Part shown: piece after piece, positions 26,483-34,662 of the stretch
How the letters are laid out: the number at the start of each line of letters is the position of its first letter
How positions within the stretch are numbered: position 1 is the first letter of the stretch
DNA from: Colimorpha sp045576855
GTDB taxonomy: Bacteria > Bacteroidota > Bacteroidia > Bacteroidales > P3
Assembly (NCBI GenBank): GCA_045576855.1
Contig: JAZNHG010000059.1
Span: 52,768 to 116,767, forward strand
DNA length: 64,000 nt
Direction: 5' to 3'
Position numbers and translations under genes: made by a program
Notes under the pieces: model-generated
The model's database searches: none
What the model was told of the DNA's origin: nothing
What the model saw: the letters and a program-made list of their open reading frames with translations, nothing else

Positions 26483-27795
26483 ATATCGTCAATATAAAAA
26501 TCCAAAAAGGTCTTGACATACCTCTCGGCGGCGCCGCCGAGAGGTATGTCGTTGACGCACGCAGCATCGACAGCTACGCCGTCAAACCCACCGACGTCGT
26601 CGGGTTCACGCCCCGACTGCTGGTCGCCGAGGGCGACACCGTCACCGCCGGACAGGCGCTGATGGAAGACAAACACGACCCGCGCCTGACCCTCCCCTCG
26701 CCCGTCAGCGGCGTGGTGAAAGCCGTGGTCCGCGGCGAGAAGCGCCGACTGGAAGCCGTCGTAGTGGAACGTAAGGCTGCCGTCGACACAAACTATCAAC
26801 TGCCAACTGCCAACTGTCAACTTACCACTCAATCCCCCGTCTGGTGGATGCTCCGCGAGCGACCCTTCGGCACCATAGCCAATCCCGACCACAAGCCCAA
26901 AGGCATCTACGTCAGCCTGCGCGACACCAACCCGCTGGCCCCCGACCTGGACTTCGCCCTGCGGGGCCGCGAACACGAGTTCGAGGCCGGCATCCAAGCC
27001 CTCTCGGCCTGGGCCGAAGTGCACTGCGTCAGGGCTGAGGGTCCGCATCCCGCCGGCAATATCGGCACCATCGTGGCCGCCCTCGACCCCATCAACAAGG
27101 GAGAATGCATCTGGCACGTCGGCGCACAGGATGTGGCCAACATAGGCCGCTGGTGCCAGACCGGCGTCTACCGCCCCGAGCGACTGGTCGCCGTGGCCGG
27201 TCCTGCCGCCAAAGCACCCAAGTATTACCGGCTCATCGTCGGCGCATGCCTCAGCCAGATACTGGAGCCCCAGCTGATGAATCCGGCCTATCCCAGTCTC
27301 GCCACCGTCCCCGGCACCACCCGCGTCATCAGCGGCAGCGTGCTCAGCGGCACACAGGTGGAGCCGGACAACTATCTGGGCCTCTACGACCACCAGCTGA
27401 CCCTCGTGGAAGAAGGCAACCAATACGAATTCATGGGATGGCTGATGCCCGGCCTCAGGAAGTTCAGCTTCAGCAAAACCTTCCTCAGCGGCTTCGCGCG
27501 TCTGCTACCCACTACACATTACCCACTGCCCACTCAGTTCAACACCAACGTCCACGGCTCGGTGCGCCCCTTCCTCTTCACGGGCAACTTCGAGCGAGTG
27601 TTCCCGATGGACATCTACCCCCTGCAGCTCGTCAAGGCTTGCATCGTGGGCGACATAGAACTGCAAGAGAAGCTCGGCATCTATGAGGTAGAGCCCGAAG
27701 ACTTTGCCCTGTGCGAGTTTATCGACCCCTCCAAGACCGACATACAGACCATCATCCGCGAGGCACTCGAAGTCCTCAGAAAGGAGGCTTTGTAA
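26479..27795 (+). CDS. nqrA: Na+-translocating NADH:quinone reductase subunit A with two repeat-encoded insertions
   Basis: Cytoplasmic subunit of the NQR complex, 438 residues. It starts MNIVNIKIQKGLDIPLGGA and has the Rnf/NQR-A blocks VKPTDVVGFTPRLLV-like, SPVSGVVKAVVRGEKR, HPAGNIGTIVAALDPI and SGSVLSGTQV. The segment NYQLPTANCQLTTQS (about residues 105-119) and the segment LLPTTHYPLPTQF (about 343-355) are each encoded by degenerate heptamer arrays and are probably surface loops. A 36-bp perfect DNA palindrome covers codons 13-24. Its stop overlaps the nqrB start (TAATG). Confidence 0.95.
   Translation: MNIVNIKIQKGLDIPLGGAAERYVVDARSIDSYAVKPTDVVGFTPRLLVAEGDTVTAGQALMEDKHDPRLTLPSPVSGVVKAVVRGEKRRLEAVVVERKAAVDTNYQLPTANCQLTTQSPVWWMLRERPFGTIANPDHKPKGIYVSLRDTNPLAPDLDFALRGREHEFEAGIQALSAWAEVHCVRAEGPHPAGNIGTIVAALDPINKGECIWHVGAQDVANIGRWCQTGVYRPERLVAVAGPAAKAPKYYRLIVGACLSQILEPQLMNPAYPSLATVPGTTRVISGSVLSGTQVEPDNYLGLYDHQLTLVEEGNQYEFMGWLMPGLRKFSFSKTFLSGFARLLPTTHYPLPTQFNTNVHGSVRPFLFTGNFERVFPMDIYPLQLVKACIVGDIELQEKLGIYEVEPEDFALCEFIDPSKTDIQTIIREALEVLRKEAL
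26515..26550. repeat. 36-bp perfect palindrome in the 5' coding part of nqrA
   Basis: GACATACCTCTCGGCGGC is followed directly by its exact reverse complement. In mRNA it would form an 18-bp stem, minus a few loop bases, starting 37 nt after the A of the nqrA start codon. Confidence 0.9.
26791..26824 (+). repeat. In-frame heptamer array in nqrA (first)
   Basis: AACTATC, AACTGCC, AACTGCC, AACTGTC, AACTTA. It encodes part of the NYQLPTANCQL segment. Confidence 0.88.
27507..27534 (+). repeat. In-frame heptamer array in nqrA (second)
   Basis: ACCCACT, ACACATT, ACCCACT, GCCCACT. Confidence 0.8.
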
Positions 27796-28982
27796 TGAAT
27801 ATGAAATGGCTATCCGATTGGTTCGAGAAGATTGAACCCAAAGGCAAATGGGCCTGGCTAGGGAGCACCTACGAGGCTTTCCACACCTTTGCCTTCACGC
27901 CCAAGACTGTCACCCGCAGCGGCGCCCATATTCGCGATGCCGTGGACATGAAGCGCTCGATCATCATTGTGGTCATCGCACTCATCCCTGCCCTGCTGTT
28001 CGGCATGTGGAACATCGGCTACCAGCACTATACCAATTGCTACCCACTACCTACTATCCACTACCCACTAATCACCTATTGGTGGTTCGGCTTCCTGCGC
28101 ATGCTTCCCATGATTGTGGTGAGCTATGTGGTGGGCCTCTTCATCGAGTTTGCCTTCGCCCAGGTGCGCCATCACGAAGTCAACGAGGGCTTCCTGGCCA
28201 CCGGACTGCTCATCCCCATGATTCTCCCGGTCACCACACCGCTGTGGCAACTCGCGCTGGCCGTGGCTTTCGCCGTCATCATCGGCAAGGAGGTCTTCGG
28301 CGGCAGCGGCATGAACTTCCTCAACCCCGCCCTTGTGGCGCGCGCCTTCCTCTTCTTCAGCTACCCGACCCACATGAGTGGCGACAAAGTGTGGGTGGCC
28401 GCCGACCTGTGGGGCAGCGACGCCATCGCCGGTGCCACGCCGATGGGCGAGCTGGCCGCCGGCCTGCATCCCTCGGCTTCGGCCCTGGACATGCTGATAG
28501 GCACCATCCCTGGCTCCACCTGCGAGACCTCGGTCATCGCCATCGCCCTGGGCGCCCTGCTGCTGCTCTTCACGGGCATCGCCAGCTGGCGCATCATGCT
28601 CAGCGTCTTCCTCGGCGGCGGCCTGATGGGGTTATTCTTCAATCTACTGTCAACTGTCAACTGTCAACTGTCAACTTATTACTTGCAACTGCCGTTCTAC
28701 TACCACTTCCTGATGGGCGGCTTCGCCTTCGGCGCCGTCTTCATGGCCACCGACCCCGTCACCGCCGCCCAGACCAACACCGGCAAGTGGATCTACGGCC
28801 TGCTCATCGGTGCTTTCGCCGTGCTGCTGCGCGTCTGCAACCCCGCCTACCCCGAGGGCATGATGCTCAGCATCCTCTTCATGAACTGCATGGCCCCGCT
28901 CATCGACCACTGCGTGGTGGCACAGAACATCAAGCGCCGCGCCAAACGCGCCGCTATAGGAAAGGAGGCCCACAATGGCTAA
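27795..28982 (+). CDS. nqrB: Na+-translocating NADH:quinone reductase subunit B with two repeat-encoded insertions
   Basis: Integral membrane subunit, 395 residues, normally carrying a covalently bound FMN and riboflavin. Conserved blocks are the N-terminal KTVTRSGAHIRDAVDMKR, FATGLLIPMILP-like, VFGGSGMNFLNPALVARAFLFFSYP, a GSTCETSVIA stretch (candidate FMN-Thr region) and MATDPVTAAQTNTGKW. YTNCYPLPTIHYPLITY (about residues 77-93) and LLSTVNCQLSTYYL (about 282-295) are read from heptamer arrays placed between membrane segments. It overlaps nqrC by 8 bp. Confidence 0.95.
   Translation: MNMKWLSDWFEKIEPKGKWAWLGSTYEAFHTFAFTPKTVTRSGAHIRDAVDMKRSIIIVVIALIPALLFGMWNIGYQHYTNCYPLPTIHYPLITYWWFGFLRMLPMIVVSYVVGLFIEFAFAQVRHHEVNEGFLATGLLIPMILPVTTPLWQLALAVAFAVIIGKEVFGGSGMNFLNPALVARAFLFFSYPTHMSGDKVWVAADLWGSDAIAGATPMGELAAGLHPSASALDMLIGTIPGSTCETSVIAIALGALLLLFTGIASWRIMLSVFLGGGLMGLFFNLLSTVNCQLSTYYLQLPFYYHFLMGGFAFGAVFMATDPVTAAQTNTGKWIYGLLIGAFAVLLRVCNPAYPEGMMLSILFMNCMAPLIDHCVVAQNIKRRAKRAAIGKEAHNG
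28041..28075 (+). repeat. In-frame heptamer array in nqrB (first)
   Basis: TACCCAC, TACCTAC, TATCCAC, TACCCAC, TAATCAC. Confidence 0.85.
28646..28677 (+). repeat. In-frame heptamer array in nqrB (second)
   Basis: ACTGTCA four times, then ACTT: a perfect 7-bp tandem repeat in a membrane protein gene. Confidence 0.92.
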
Positions 28983-29547
28983 AAAGAACTTCAGCAACAC
29001 CTATATCTTTATCTACTCGGCTGTACTAGTCGTGGTGGCTGCCCTCATCCTCACCGTGGTGAGCGTCAGCCTCAAGCCAATGCAGACCCGTAACCAGCAG
29101 GCCGAGACAAAGCAGATGATCCTGAAGACCATCGGTGTAGAGGCCACCCGCGACAACGCCGACAAGCTCTACGCCCAGCACATCACCGAGGCCAATGGCT
29201 ACTACACCTTCGACGGCGGCATCATCCTGCCTCTGAAAGGCACCGGCCTCTGGGGCCCCATCTGGGGGTATCTGGCACTTGACAGTGCCAGCACGGTGGT
29301 GGGCGCCGTCTTCGACCACAAGGGCGAGACCCCCGGCCTCGGCGGCGAGATCGCCACCGACAAGTTCGCACAGAGATTCATCGGCAAGAAGATGGACACC
29401 CAAGCCATCCACCTGGCCAAGAACGCCGACCACAGCAACCCCTACGAGGTTGACGCCATCAGCGGCGGCACCATGACCAGCAACGGCGTCACCGCCATGC
29501 TGGCCAAAGCCTACGAGGACTACTCCACACTGAACACTAAACACTGA
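28975..29547 (+). CDS. nqrC: Na+-translocating NADH:quinone reductase subunit C
   Basis: 190 residues: one N-terminal membrane helix (about 8-30) and a periplasmic FMN-binding domain. The motif SGGTMTSNGV near residue 163 is the site where FMN is attached to Thr in this family, and GETPGLGGEI is also conserved. The last residues, TLNTKH, and the stop codon are encoded by a heptamer array shared with the nqrD upstream region. Confidence 0.95.
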   Translation: MAKKNFSNTYIFIYSAVLVVVAALILTVVSVSLKPMQTRNQQAETKQMILKTIGVEATRDNADKLYAQHITEANGYYTFDGGIILPLKGTGLWGPIWGYLALDSASTVVGAVFDHKGETPGLGGEIATDKFAQRFIGKKMDTQAIHLAKNADHSNPYEVDAISGGTMTSNGVTAMLAKAYEDYSTLNTKH

Positions 29548-29551
29548 ACAC
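29531..29551 (+). repeat. Heptamer array at the nqrC-nqrD junction
   Basis: TGAACAC, TAAACAC, TGAACAC. It contains the nqrC stop codon and ends 1 bp before the nqrD ATG. Confidence 0.85.
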
Positions 29552-29552
29552 T

Positions 29553-30170
29553 ATGAAGAACACCGATCTGATAAAACTCCCCTTCAGCAAGAACAACCCC
29601 ATCCTGGTGCAGGTGTTGGGCGTCTGCTCCTGCCTGGCCGTGACGGCGCAGCTCAAGCCCGCCGTGGTGATGGCCATCAGCGTCACCGTGGTGGTGATGC
29701 TGGCCAACGTCATCATCTCGCTGCTGCGCAACACCATCCCGCCGCGCATCCGCATCATCGTGCAGCTCGTCGTCGTCAGCACCCTCGTGGTGCTGGTGGA
29801 CCAGGTGCTGAAAGCCTACATGTACGACGTCAGCAAGCAACTCTCCGTCTTCGTGGGCCTCATCATCACCAACTGCATCGTCATGGGCCGCCTCGAGGCT
29901 TTCGCCATGGTGCAGAAGCCTTGGCCCAGCCTCCTCGACGGCCTTGGCAACGGCCTTGGCTACAGCGTCATCCTCATCACGCTGGGCTTCGTGCGCGAGC
30001 TCTTCGGCAGCGGCACCCTCTGGGGCTACCCCGTCATGGAGCGGCTGGGACTCTACGGCATCGGCTACGAGAACAACGGCCTGATGATCATGCCCCCCAT
30101 GGCCCTCATCCTCGTCGGCCTCATCATCTGGTGGCACCGCAGCCGCAACAAAGACCTTTGCGAGCAATGA
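29553..30170 (+). CDS. nqrD: Na+-translocating NADH:quinone reductase subunit D
   Basis: 205 residues with six membrane segments. Conserved blocks are NPILVQVLGVCSCLAVTAQL, IVGLIITNCIVMGRLEAFA-like and GLGNGLGYSVILITLGFVRE. NqrD and NqrE are homologous half-channels whose Cys residues (here in the CSC of the first block and in TNCIVMG) hold an intramembrane Fe-S cluster. In most operons nqrE follows at once; here 3.8 kb intervene. Confidence 0.95.
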   Translation: MKNTDLIKLPFSKNNPILVQVLGVCSCLAVTAQLKPAVVMAISVTVVVMLANVIISLLRNTIPPRIRIIVQLVVVSTLVVLVDQVLKAYMYDVSKQLSVFVGLIITNCIVMGRLEAFAMVQKPWPSLLDGLGNGLGYSVILITLGFVRELFGSGTLWGYPVMERLGLYGIGYENNGLMIMPPMALILVGLIIWWHRSRNKDLCEQ

Positions 30171-30200
30171 ACACCTCCCAACACATACTATGCCTTCTTC

Positions 30201-30244
30201 GATCCTTCTACGATCCTTCGGCGATCCTTCGGCGATCCTTCGGT
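30201..30244 (+). repeat. 11-bp-period array downstream of nqrD
   Basis: Units GATCCTTCTAC, GATCCTTCGGC, GATCCTTCGGC, GATCCTTCGGT. Confidence 0.85.
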
Positions 30245-30295
30245 AGTGAACCCCTACAGCAACAGCACTCCGCAAACGGGGGAAACCGCCACGCA

Positions 30296-30303
30296 TATAT
30301 TTG
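30296..30303 (+). promoter_or_regulatory. Promoter -7 element of the inserted membrane-protein gene
   Basis: TATATTTG followed by CGGTC, then a CCTGCAA/TTGCAGG hairpin at 30319-30339. It lies about 100 bp upstream of the start at 30405, so the inserted genes need not depend on the nqr promoter. Confidence 0.5.
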
Positions 30304-30404
30304 CGGTCATTTTACAGCCCTGCAACAGCAAATTGCAGGTATGCGCAGTGAAACTGCACAAATGGAATAACAAACCGAAGACGAACAATAAACACAGTAA
30401 GACA

Positions 30405-31007
30405 ATGAAGAAGATATTGATAGTAACCATAGCCGCCGTGATTATGCTGGGAATCGCCCTTGTGCCGAAATTCTTTCTCGACAACGGAGACAGGTTGGTA
30501 TGGCAATTGCAAAATTGGGCAAGGATACTTGCCACGCTGCTTATTATAGTCGATGTTGTCCTGTTGACAATCCATTACGCAAAAGGGAAACATGTATTGA
30601 AGAAAATATTCGTAGTGCTTGGATGTGTTGTGTTGGTGGAGGTGTGCTTGATTGGTCTTTATGGTGCATTGGTTAGGCACGACAATAAAGTTTGGGGCGA
30701 CAAAGACCATGTCGTATATTCGGAATACTATGACTTTTTCGACCCTGAGATGTTCGTGCTTTACAAACGAGATGGCCTTGTCGACAGGCGAATGTACCAG
30801 TTGCATACCAGTTACTATGGCACAGTGAAGAAAGCCACCTACATTATGTATCCTGACGCCGACTTGATAAAAGAGGAGGCTGACAGGACGGATTTCGACG
30901 GTTTCAATGATTATCACACTACGACATTCTACCGATTAAGCGACGGCCAATATTTTGACAAAGAGAAGAACGATTCACTTTTCTCGGTGATAGAACAAAA
31001 CAAATAA
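30405..31007 (+). CDS. Membrane protein of unknown function inserted in the nqr operon
   Basis: 200 residues. Three hydrophobic segments lie in the first half (about 3-24, 40-57 and 67-90), followed by a soluble, aromatic-rich domain containing VYSEYYDFFDPEMFVLYKRDG. I recognise no family. Codons are AT-rich compared with nqrD. It lies between nqrD and the truncated nqrE copy. The start MKKILIVTIAA is chosen because it opens the first hydrophobic segment. Confidence 0.7.
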   Translation: MKKILIVTIAAVIMLGIALVPKFFLDNGDRLVWQLQNWARILATLLIIVDVVLLTIHYAKGKHVLKKIFVVLGCVVLVEVCLIGLYGALVRHDNKVWGDKDHVVYSEYYDFFDPEMFVLYKRDGLVDRRMYQLHTSYYGTVKKATYIMYPDADLIKEEADRTDFDGFNDYHTTTFYRLSDGQYFDKEKNDSLFSVIEQNK

Positions 31008-31045
31008 CCCAAATCAATCCAAGAGAAGAACACATTCTATAGATT

Positions 31046-31183
31046 ATGGACTACATTAACATATTCATCAAGTCGATATTCGTCGACAACATGATCTTCG
31101 CCTTCTTCCTCGGCATGTGCTCCTACCTTGCCGTGTCGAAGACGGTGAAGACCGTCATAGTTGCTCCTCAATACGTGGCATGA
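31046..31183 (+). pseudogene. Truncated, displaced 5' end of nqrE
   Basis: The first 36 codons encode exactly the same residues as intact nqrE at 34006 (MDYINIFIKS ... SKTVKT), but the DNA differs at several positions, all synonymous (for example ATA/ATC, CTT/CTG, TCG/AGC). Similarity ends after AAGACGGTGAAGACC; nine unrelated codons follow, then TGA at 31181-31183. A 45-residue peptide could be made. It marks the left border of the insertion carrying the C25 peptidase. Confidence 0.92.
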
Positions 31184-31218
31184 CCTATGATAACGGCATT
31201 CAAAAGATATATCAAGAT

Positions 31219-33450
31219 ATGAAATTCAAACCAATATTTATTGCAGTATTATTACTTTCTATCGGGCAACAGGCATTCTGTCAATCAAGAGAGAGTACTG
31301 AAGAAATTGTATATGATTTCTCTTTGCCTGTTTACAATATATTTGACACTGTACCGCCTGCAATCTTCAACAATCAAGCAACCTTTAACTATATATGTGT
31401 AAAAAGTCCCAGCTCGGGTGTCATAGATAGTATGGGACTACCTGAGCTGCCGTTTATTTCATACAACTTCGAGGTTCCTTATTCGGCTCATAATATTGAA
31501 ATCACGGCAACAGAGGTCCTATATGAAAATGTAACTTTGAACTATCATATAATCCCATTTCAAGGAGATATACCCAAAGATTCTATTTATGAGAATCGTT
31601 CTTTTTATTTCGACGAACATTTTTATAATTCTCGAAACACCTTTATGACGGAAGATTACAAAATAATGGACACATTTGTAGTTAGAGGGACAAAAGGTGT
31701 GCGGGTGTCGGTCATGCCTTTTAAATACAACCCTTACCGGAAACAGCTTACTATTCTAAAGAATGCAAGGTTACATATAAAGTACCACACAACACCTCGT
31801 CAAGAATCCACATATAAATATTCTATTGCATGGGAGAATATCCTCAACAATACATTTGTCAATCATATTCATAAAACACGAGCACCTTCTACTGAGAATT
31901 ACCTGATAATAACACTGCCTCAATATGCTGATGCCCTGCAATATTTTGCCGACTACAAACAGTCTCTTGGCTATAACGTAAAAATTCATTCGCTGAATGA
32001 AAGCCAAAGAACTCCTACGGCAATCAAACTGCTTATTCAAGATTATTACAATAACAACGACACACGCCCAGACTTTATTCTACTAGTCGGAGACCACCCC
32101 AATTTGCCTGCTTGCGAAGGTGACTCCACAAGCGAAGATATTGATGACCCAATAACAGATGTTTCGTACACTTTTTTGGAGGGGGACGACTACTACCGTG
32201 ATGCCTTGATTGGACGGTGGCCTGTACATAACACTGACGACGTACAGACAATTGCAAACAAAACCATCTATATGGAGATGAATATGCATTTACACGACAA
32301 AAAAGCCGTTTTTATTGCTGGAACGGATGACAACTCAATAAACCAATACTATTTCGAACAAGGTCATGAGGATGTGATAGATGATACGTTTGATCCCAAT
32401 GGATACTACTGTACGCAGCTTAACCAACCAAATCGGACAACTGCACTATCGTACCTTAACGACAACCCGCTGTTTTATGTTTATTCCGGGCATGGGTATT
32501 TTAACACATGGGGGACTATTGGCGTATATAATAATCAATCCTGGTATATTGACGGATCATTCATAAACGGCAGTTCTCATAAAACGTACCCCTCGGTATT
32601 TGCTTTTGCATGTAAAACAGGTAACTTTGCATATTCAAGCACAAGTATTGCAGAAAACTGGATTCTAAACAAAAATGGTTCTACTCTATATCTTGGTTCA
32701 TCAGTTAGTACACTTGTCTTAAGTGATTATCGTATAGAGAAAAAACTGTTTGGAGATGCCTTGTACGATGAACCGACAATCGGTGGCATCGTGGCAATAG
32801 GGATGAAACGTTATTATGATGCATTCTTTACAACAAGCAGTCACGCAAAAAGATATATAAAATCGTATAACCTTATGGGAGACCCTTCATTCCTGGTGAG
32901 AGGCCTTGGCTGCAACGAAGACTACTATGTAGAAAGAATGCGCCTTGGCCAAGGAGACAAACTGTACTATAGAGCGGCAAGAAACGTTATTTTTGATGGA
33001 GACAATCGTGCAGGATATGGTTCTGAACTCACTGTAAGAGCAGGCCAGGAGATAATTTTGCAGGATGGTTTTACGGCTTCGGCAGGATCTGAGGTGACAA
33101 TGCAGATAGAAGAATGTGTGTCAAATCGATTACCTTCACACAACACGAAAGGCAATCGTGAACAGGCAGAGAAAGGATTGTTGATTATTCCAGAAAGCCA
33201 AAACATCCCATACAAGGTGACTGTATATCCTAATCCAGCATCGAACAATGTTACGATTGAGGTCGATGGTGTATGCGACCATACCATATTATTTCAAGTA
33301 GTTGACATTTTTGGCAGAATTACCATCGAGAAGAAAAATGCCACATCGAAGACAAACGTCCTTGATCTTTCTCACTTGCCTTCGGGGTGTTATTATATCG
33401 TTACCATTATCGGAGAAAACAAAGATTATAAATGCATTATAAAACAGTAA
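31219..33450 (+). CDS. Gingipain-like C25 cysteine peptidase with T9SS sorting domain
   Basis: 743 residues. The signal peptide MKFKPIFIAVLLLSIGQQAF is followed by a propeptide-like beta region. The catalytic domain (about 220-550) contains DFILLVGDHPNLP and the probable catalytic His in YSGHGYFNTWG. The probable catalytic Cys is in FAFACKTGNF, followed by SIAENWILNK, matching the order in family C25. The C-terminus has an EIILQDGFTASAGSEV repeat and a type A T9SS sorting domain starting VYPNPASNNVTI. It should be exported across the outer membrane and released or surface-anchored. Arg or Lys specificity cannot be told. AT-rich and inserted inside the nqr operon, next to a lipoprotein gene. 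Confidence 0.88.
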   Translation: MKFKPIFIAVLLLSIGQQAFCQSRESTEEIVYDFSLPVYNIFDTVPPAIFNNQATFNYICVKSPSSGVIDSMGLPELPFISYNFEVPYSAHNIEITATEVLYENVTLNYHIIPFQGDIPKDSIYENRSFYFDEHFYNSRNTFMTEDYKIMDTFVVRGTKGVRVSVMPFKYNPYRKQLTILKNARLHIKYHTTPRQESTYKYSIAWENILNNTFVNHIHKTRAPSTENYLIITLPQYADALQYFADYKQSLGYNVKIHSLNESQRTPTAIKLLIQDYYNNNDTRPDFILLVGDHPNLPACEGDSTSEDIDDPITDVSYTFLEGDDYYRDALIGRWPVHNTDDVQTIANKTIYMEMNMHLHDKKAVFIAGTDDNSINQYYFEQGHEDVIDDTFDPNGYYCTQLNQPNRTTALSYLNDNPLFYVYSGHGYFNTWGTIGVYNNQSWYIDGSFINGSSHKTYPSVFAFACKTGNFAYSSTSIAENWILNKNGSTLYLGSSVSTLVLSDYRIEKKLFGDALYDEPTIGGIVAIGMKRYYDAFFTTSSHAKRYIKSYNLMGDPSFLVRGLGCNEDYYVERMRLGQGDKLYYRAARNVIFDGDNRAGYGSELTVRAGQEIILQDGFTASAGSEVTMQIEECVSNRLPSHNTKGNREQAEKGLLIIPESQNIPYKVTVYPNPASNNVTIEVDGVCDHTILFQVVDIFGRITIEKKNATSKTNVLDLSHLPSGCYYIVTIIGENKDYKCIIKQ

Positions 33451-33454
33451 TAAT

Positions 33455-33994
33455 ATGAAAAAGTTACATTTGCTTGGCCTTATCATCTTATCTACCCTGA
33501 CATTCGCTGGCTGCAAGGGAAAATATTGTTATGGTTTCCCTGATGAGCTGACATCTTATTTGCCATATACGGCAGGGGAGAATCTTTGCTTTGTTGACGA
33601 ACATCAAGATACCATTGTTTTAAATGTGCGAGGCTTATATAAAACCAGACCGGAATATTTGGAATGGGGTTGCAAATGTGGATGCGAATATTACTATCAT
33701 GTGGCGTTTGATTATTCAAATCACACCTCGTTTGAGGTAGATATATGGACTCCTGACATGACAGAAGAAGAAATGACGCTTCGGTTGCTTCAATACCGTG
33801 ATGTGGATTATACTAATGGACAGAGAAATGGTGACTCGGTGGTATTTGCATATTCCGAAGGATTCAATAGGGAAAACGAATATGCCTTTTTTGACTCGAT
33901 TGTAATAGTGAAAGGAGAAGGTATAATTAGTTTTAACACTTTGGATGGACAAGTACACCACAAATACCATCACATTAACACATTAACACATTAA
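33455..33994 (+). CDS. Lipoprotein of unknown function downstream of the C25 peptidase
   Basis: 179 residues with lipobox LTFAGC. The Cys-rich motif WGCKCGCEYYYH lies at about residues 69-80. The gene starts 4 bp after the peptidase stop, so the two are co-expressed; it could be an immunity-, chaperone- or substrate-like partner (inference). The last residues (HINTLTH) and the stop are encoded by an 8-bp repeat array. AT-rich. Confidence 0.7.
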   Translation: MKKLHLLGLIILSTLTFAGCKGKYCYGFPDELTSYLPYTAGENLCFVDEHQDTIVLNVRGLYKTRPEYLEWGCKCGCEYYYHVAFDYSNHTSFEVDIWTPDMTEEEMTLRLLQYRDVDYTNGQRNGDSVVFAYSEGFNRENEYAFFDSIVIVKGEGIISFNTLDGQVHHKYHHINTLTH

Positions 33995-33997
33995 CAC
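33971..33997 (+). repeat. 8-bp-period array before intact nqrE
   Basis: CACATTAA repeated three times with a partial fourth unit; it contains the stop codon of the upstream lipoprotein gene and ends 8 bp before the nqrE start. Confidence 0.8.
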
Positions 33998-34005
33998 AAT
34001 CCGCT

Positions 34006-34620
34006 ATGGACTACATTAACATATTCATCAAGTCGATCTTTGTCGACAACATGATCTTCGCCTTTTTCCTCGGCATGTGCTCCTACCTGGCCGTGAGCAA
34101 GACGGTGAAGACCTCGGCGGGCCTCGGCATAGCGGTCACCTTCGTGCTGCTCATCACCGTGCCCATCAACTTCCTGCTGAACAAGTACTTCCTCGCACCC
34201 GGCGCATTGGCGTGGCTCTCGCCCTCGCTGGCCAGTGTGGACCTCAGCTTCCTGAGCCTCATCATGTTCATCGCCGTCATCGCGGCCATCGTGCAGATGG
34301 TGGAGATGGTGGTGGAGAAGTTCAGCCCGAGCCTGTACAACTCGCTGGGCATCTTCCTGCCGCTGATTGCGGTGAACTGCGCGGTGATGAGCGGGTCGCT
34401 GTTCATGCAGGAGCGCGGCTATGCCAACATCGGCGAGGCGACGGTCTTCGCCCTCGGCAGTGGCATCGGCTGGTTCCTAGCCATCGTGGCCATCGCCGCC
34501 ATAAGGGAAAAACTGCGCTACAGCCACATCCCCCCTGCCCTCCGCGGCGTGGGCATCACCTTCATCATCACCGGCCTCATGGGCATGGCGTTCATGTCGT
34601 TCATGGGCTTTAAACTTTAG
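34006..34620 (+). CDS. nqrE: Na+-translocating NADH:quinone reductase subunit E
   Basis: 204 residues with six membrane segments. Conserved blocks are MIFAFFLGMCSYLAVSKTVK, GIFLPLIAVNCAVMSGSLFM (the two Cys ligands of the membrane Fe-S cluster are in MCSY and NCAV) and IPPALRGVGITFIITGLMGM. Complete and presumably functional despite the 3-kb insertion just upstream. The first 105 bp exist a second time at 31046. Confidence 0.95.
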   Translation: MDYINIFIKSIFVDNMIFAFFLGMCSYLAVSKTVKTSAGLGIAVTFVLLITVPINFLLNKYFLAPGALAWLSPSLASVDLSFLSLIMFIAVIAAIVQMVEMVVEKFSPSLYNSLGIFLPLIAVNCAVMSGSLFMQERGYANIGEATVFALGSGIGWFLAIVAIAAIREKLRYSHIPPALRGVGITFIITGLMGMAFMSFMGFKL

Positions 34621-34651
34621 TAGTTAAGTAGACAGTAGTTAAGTAGTTAAG
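34618..34651 (+). repeat. 8-bp-period array between nqrE and nqrF
   Basis: Units of GTAGTTAA with drift, beginning with the nqrE stop TAG. Almost the same sequence recurs at 50475-50508. Confidence 0.8.
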
Positions 34652-34662
34652 ACAATACTGCA

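Noticed and set aside
30405..31007. Checked whether this gene also has a displaced duplicate of the nqrD end or another neighbour.
   Set aside because: No similarity between its flanks and the nqrD 3' end or the nqrE 5' end beyond the relic that follows it.
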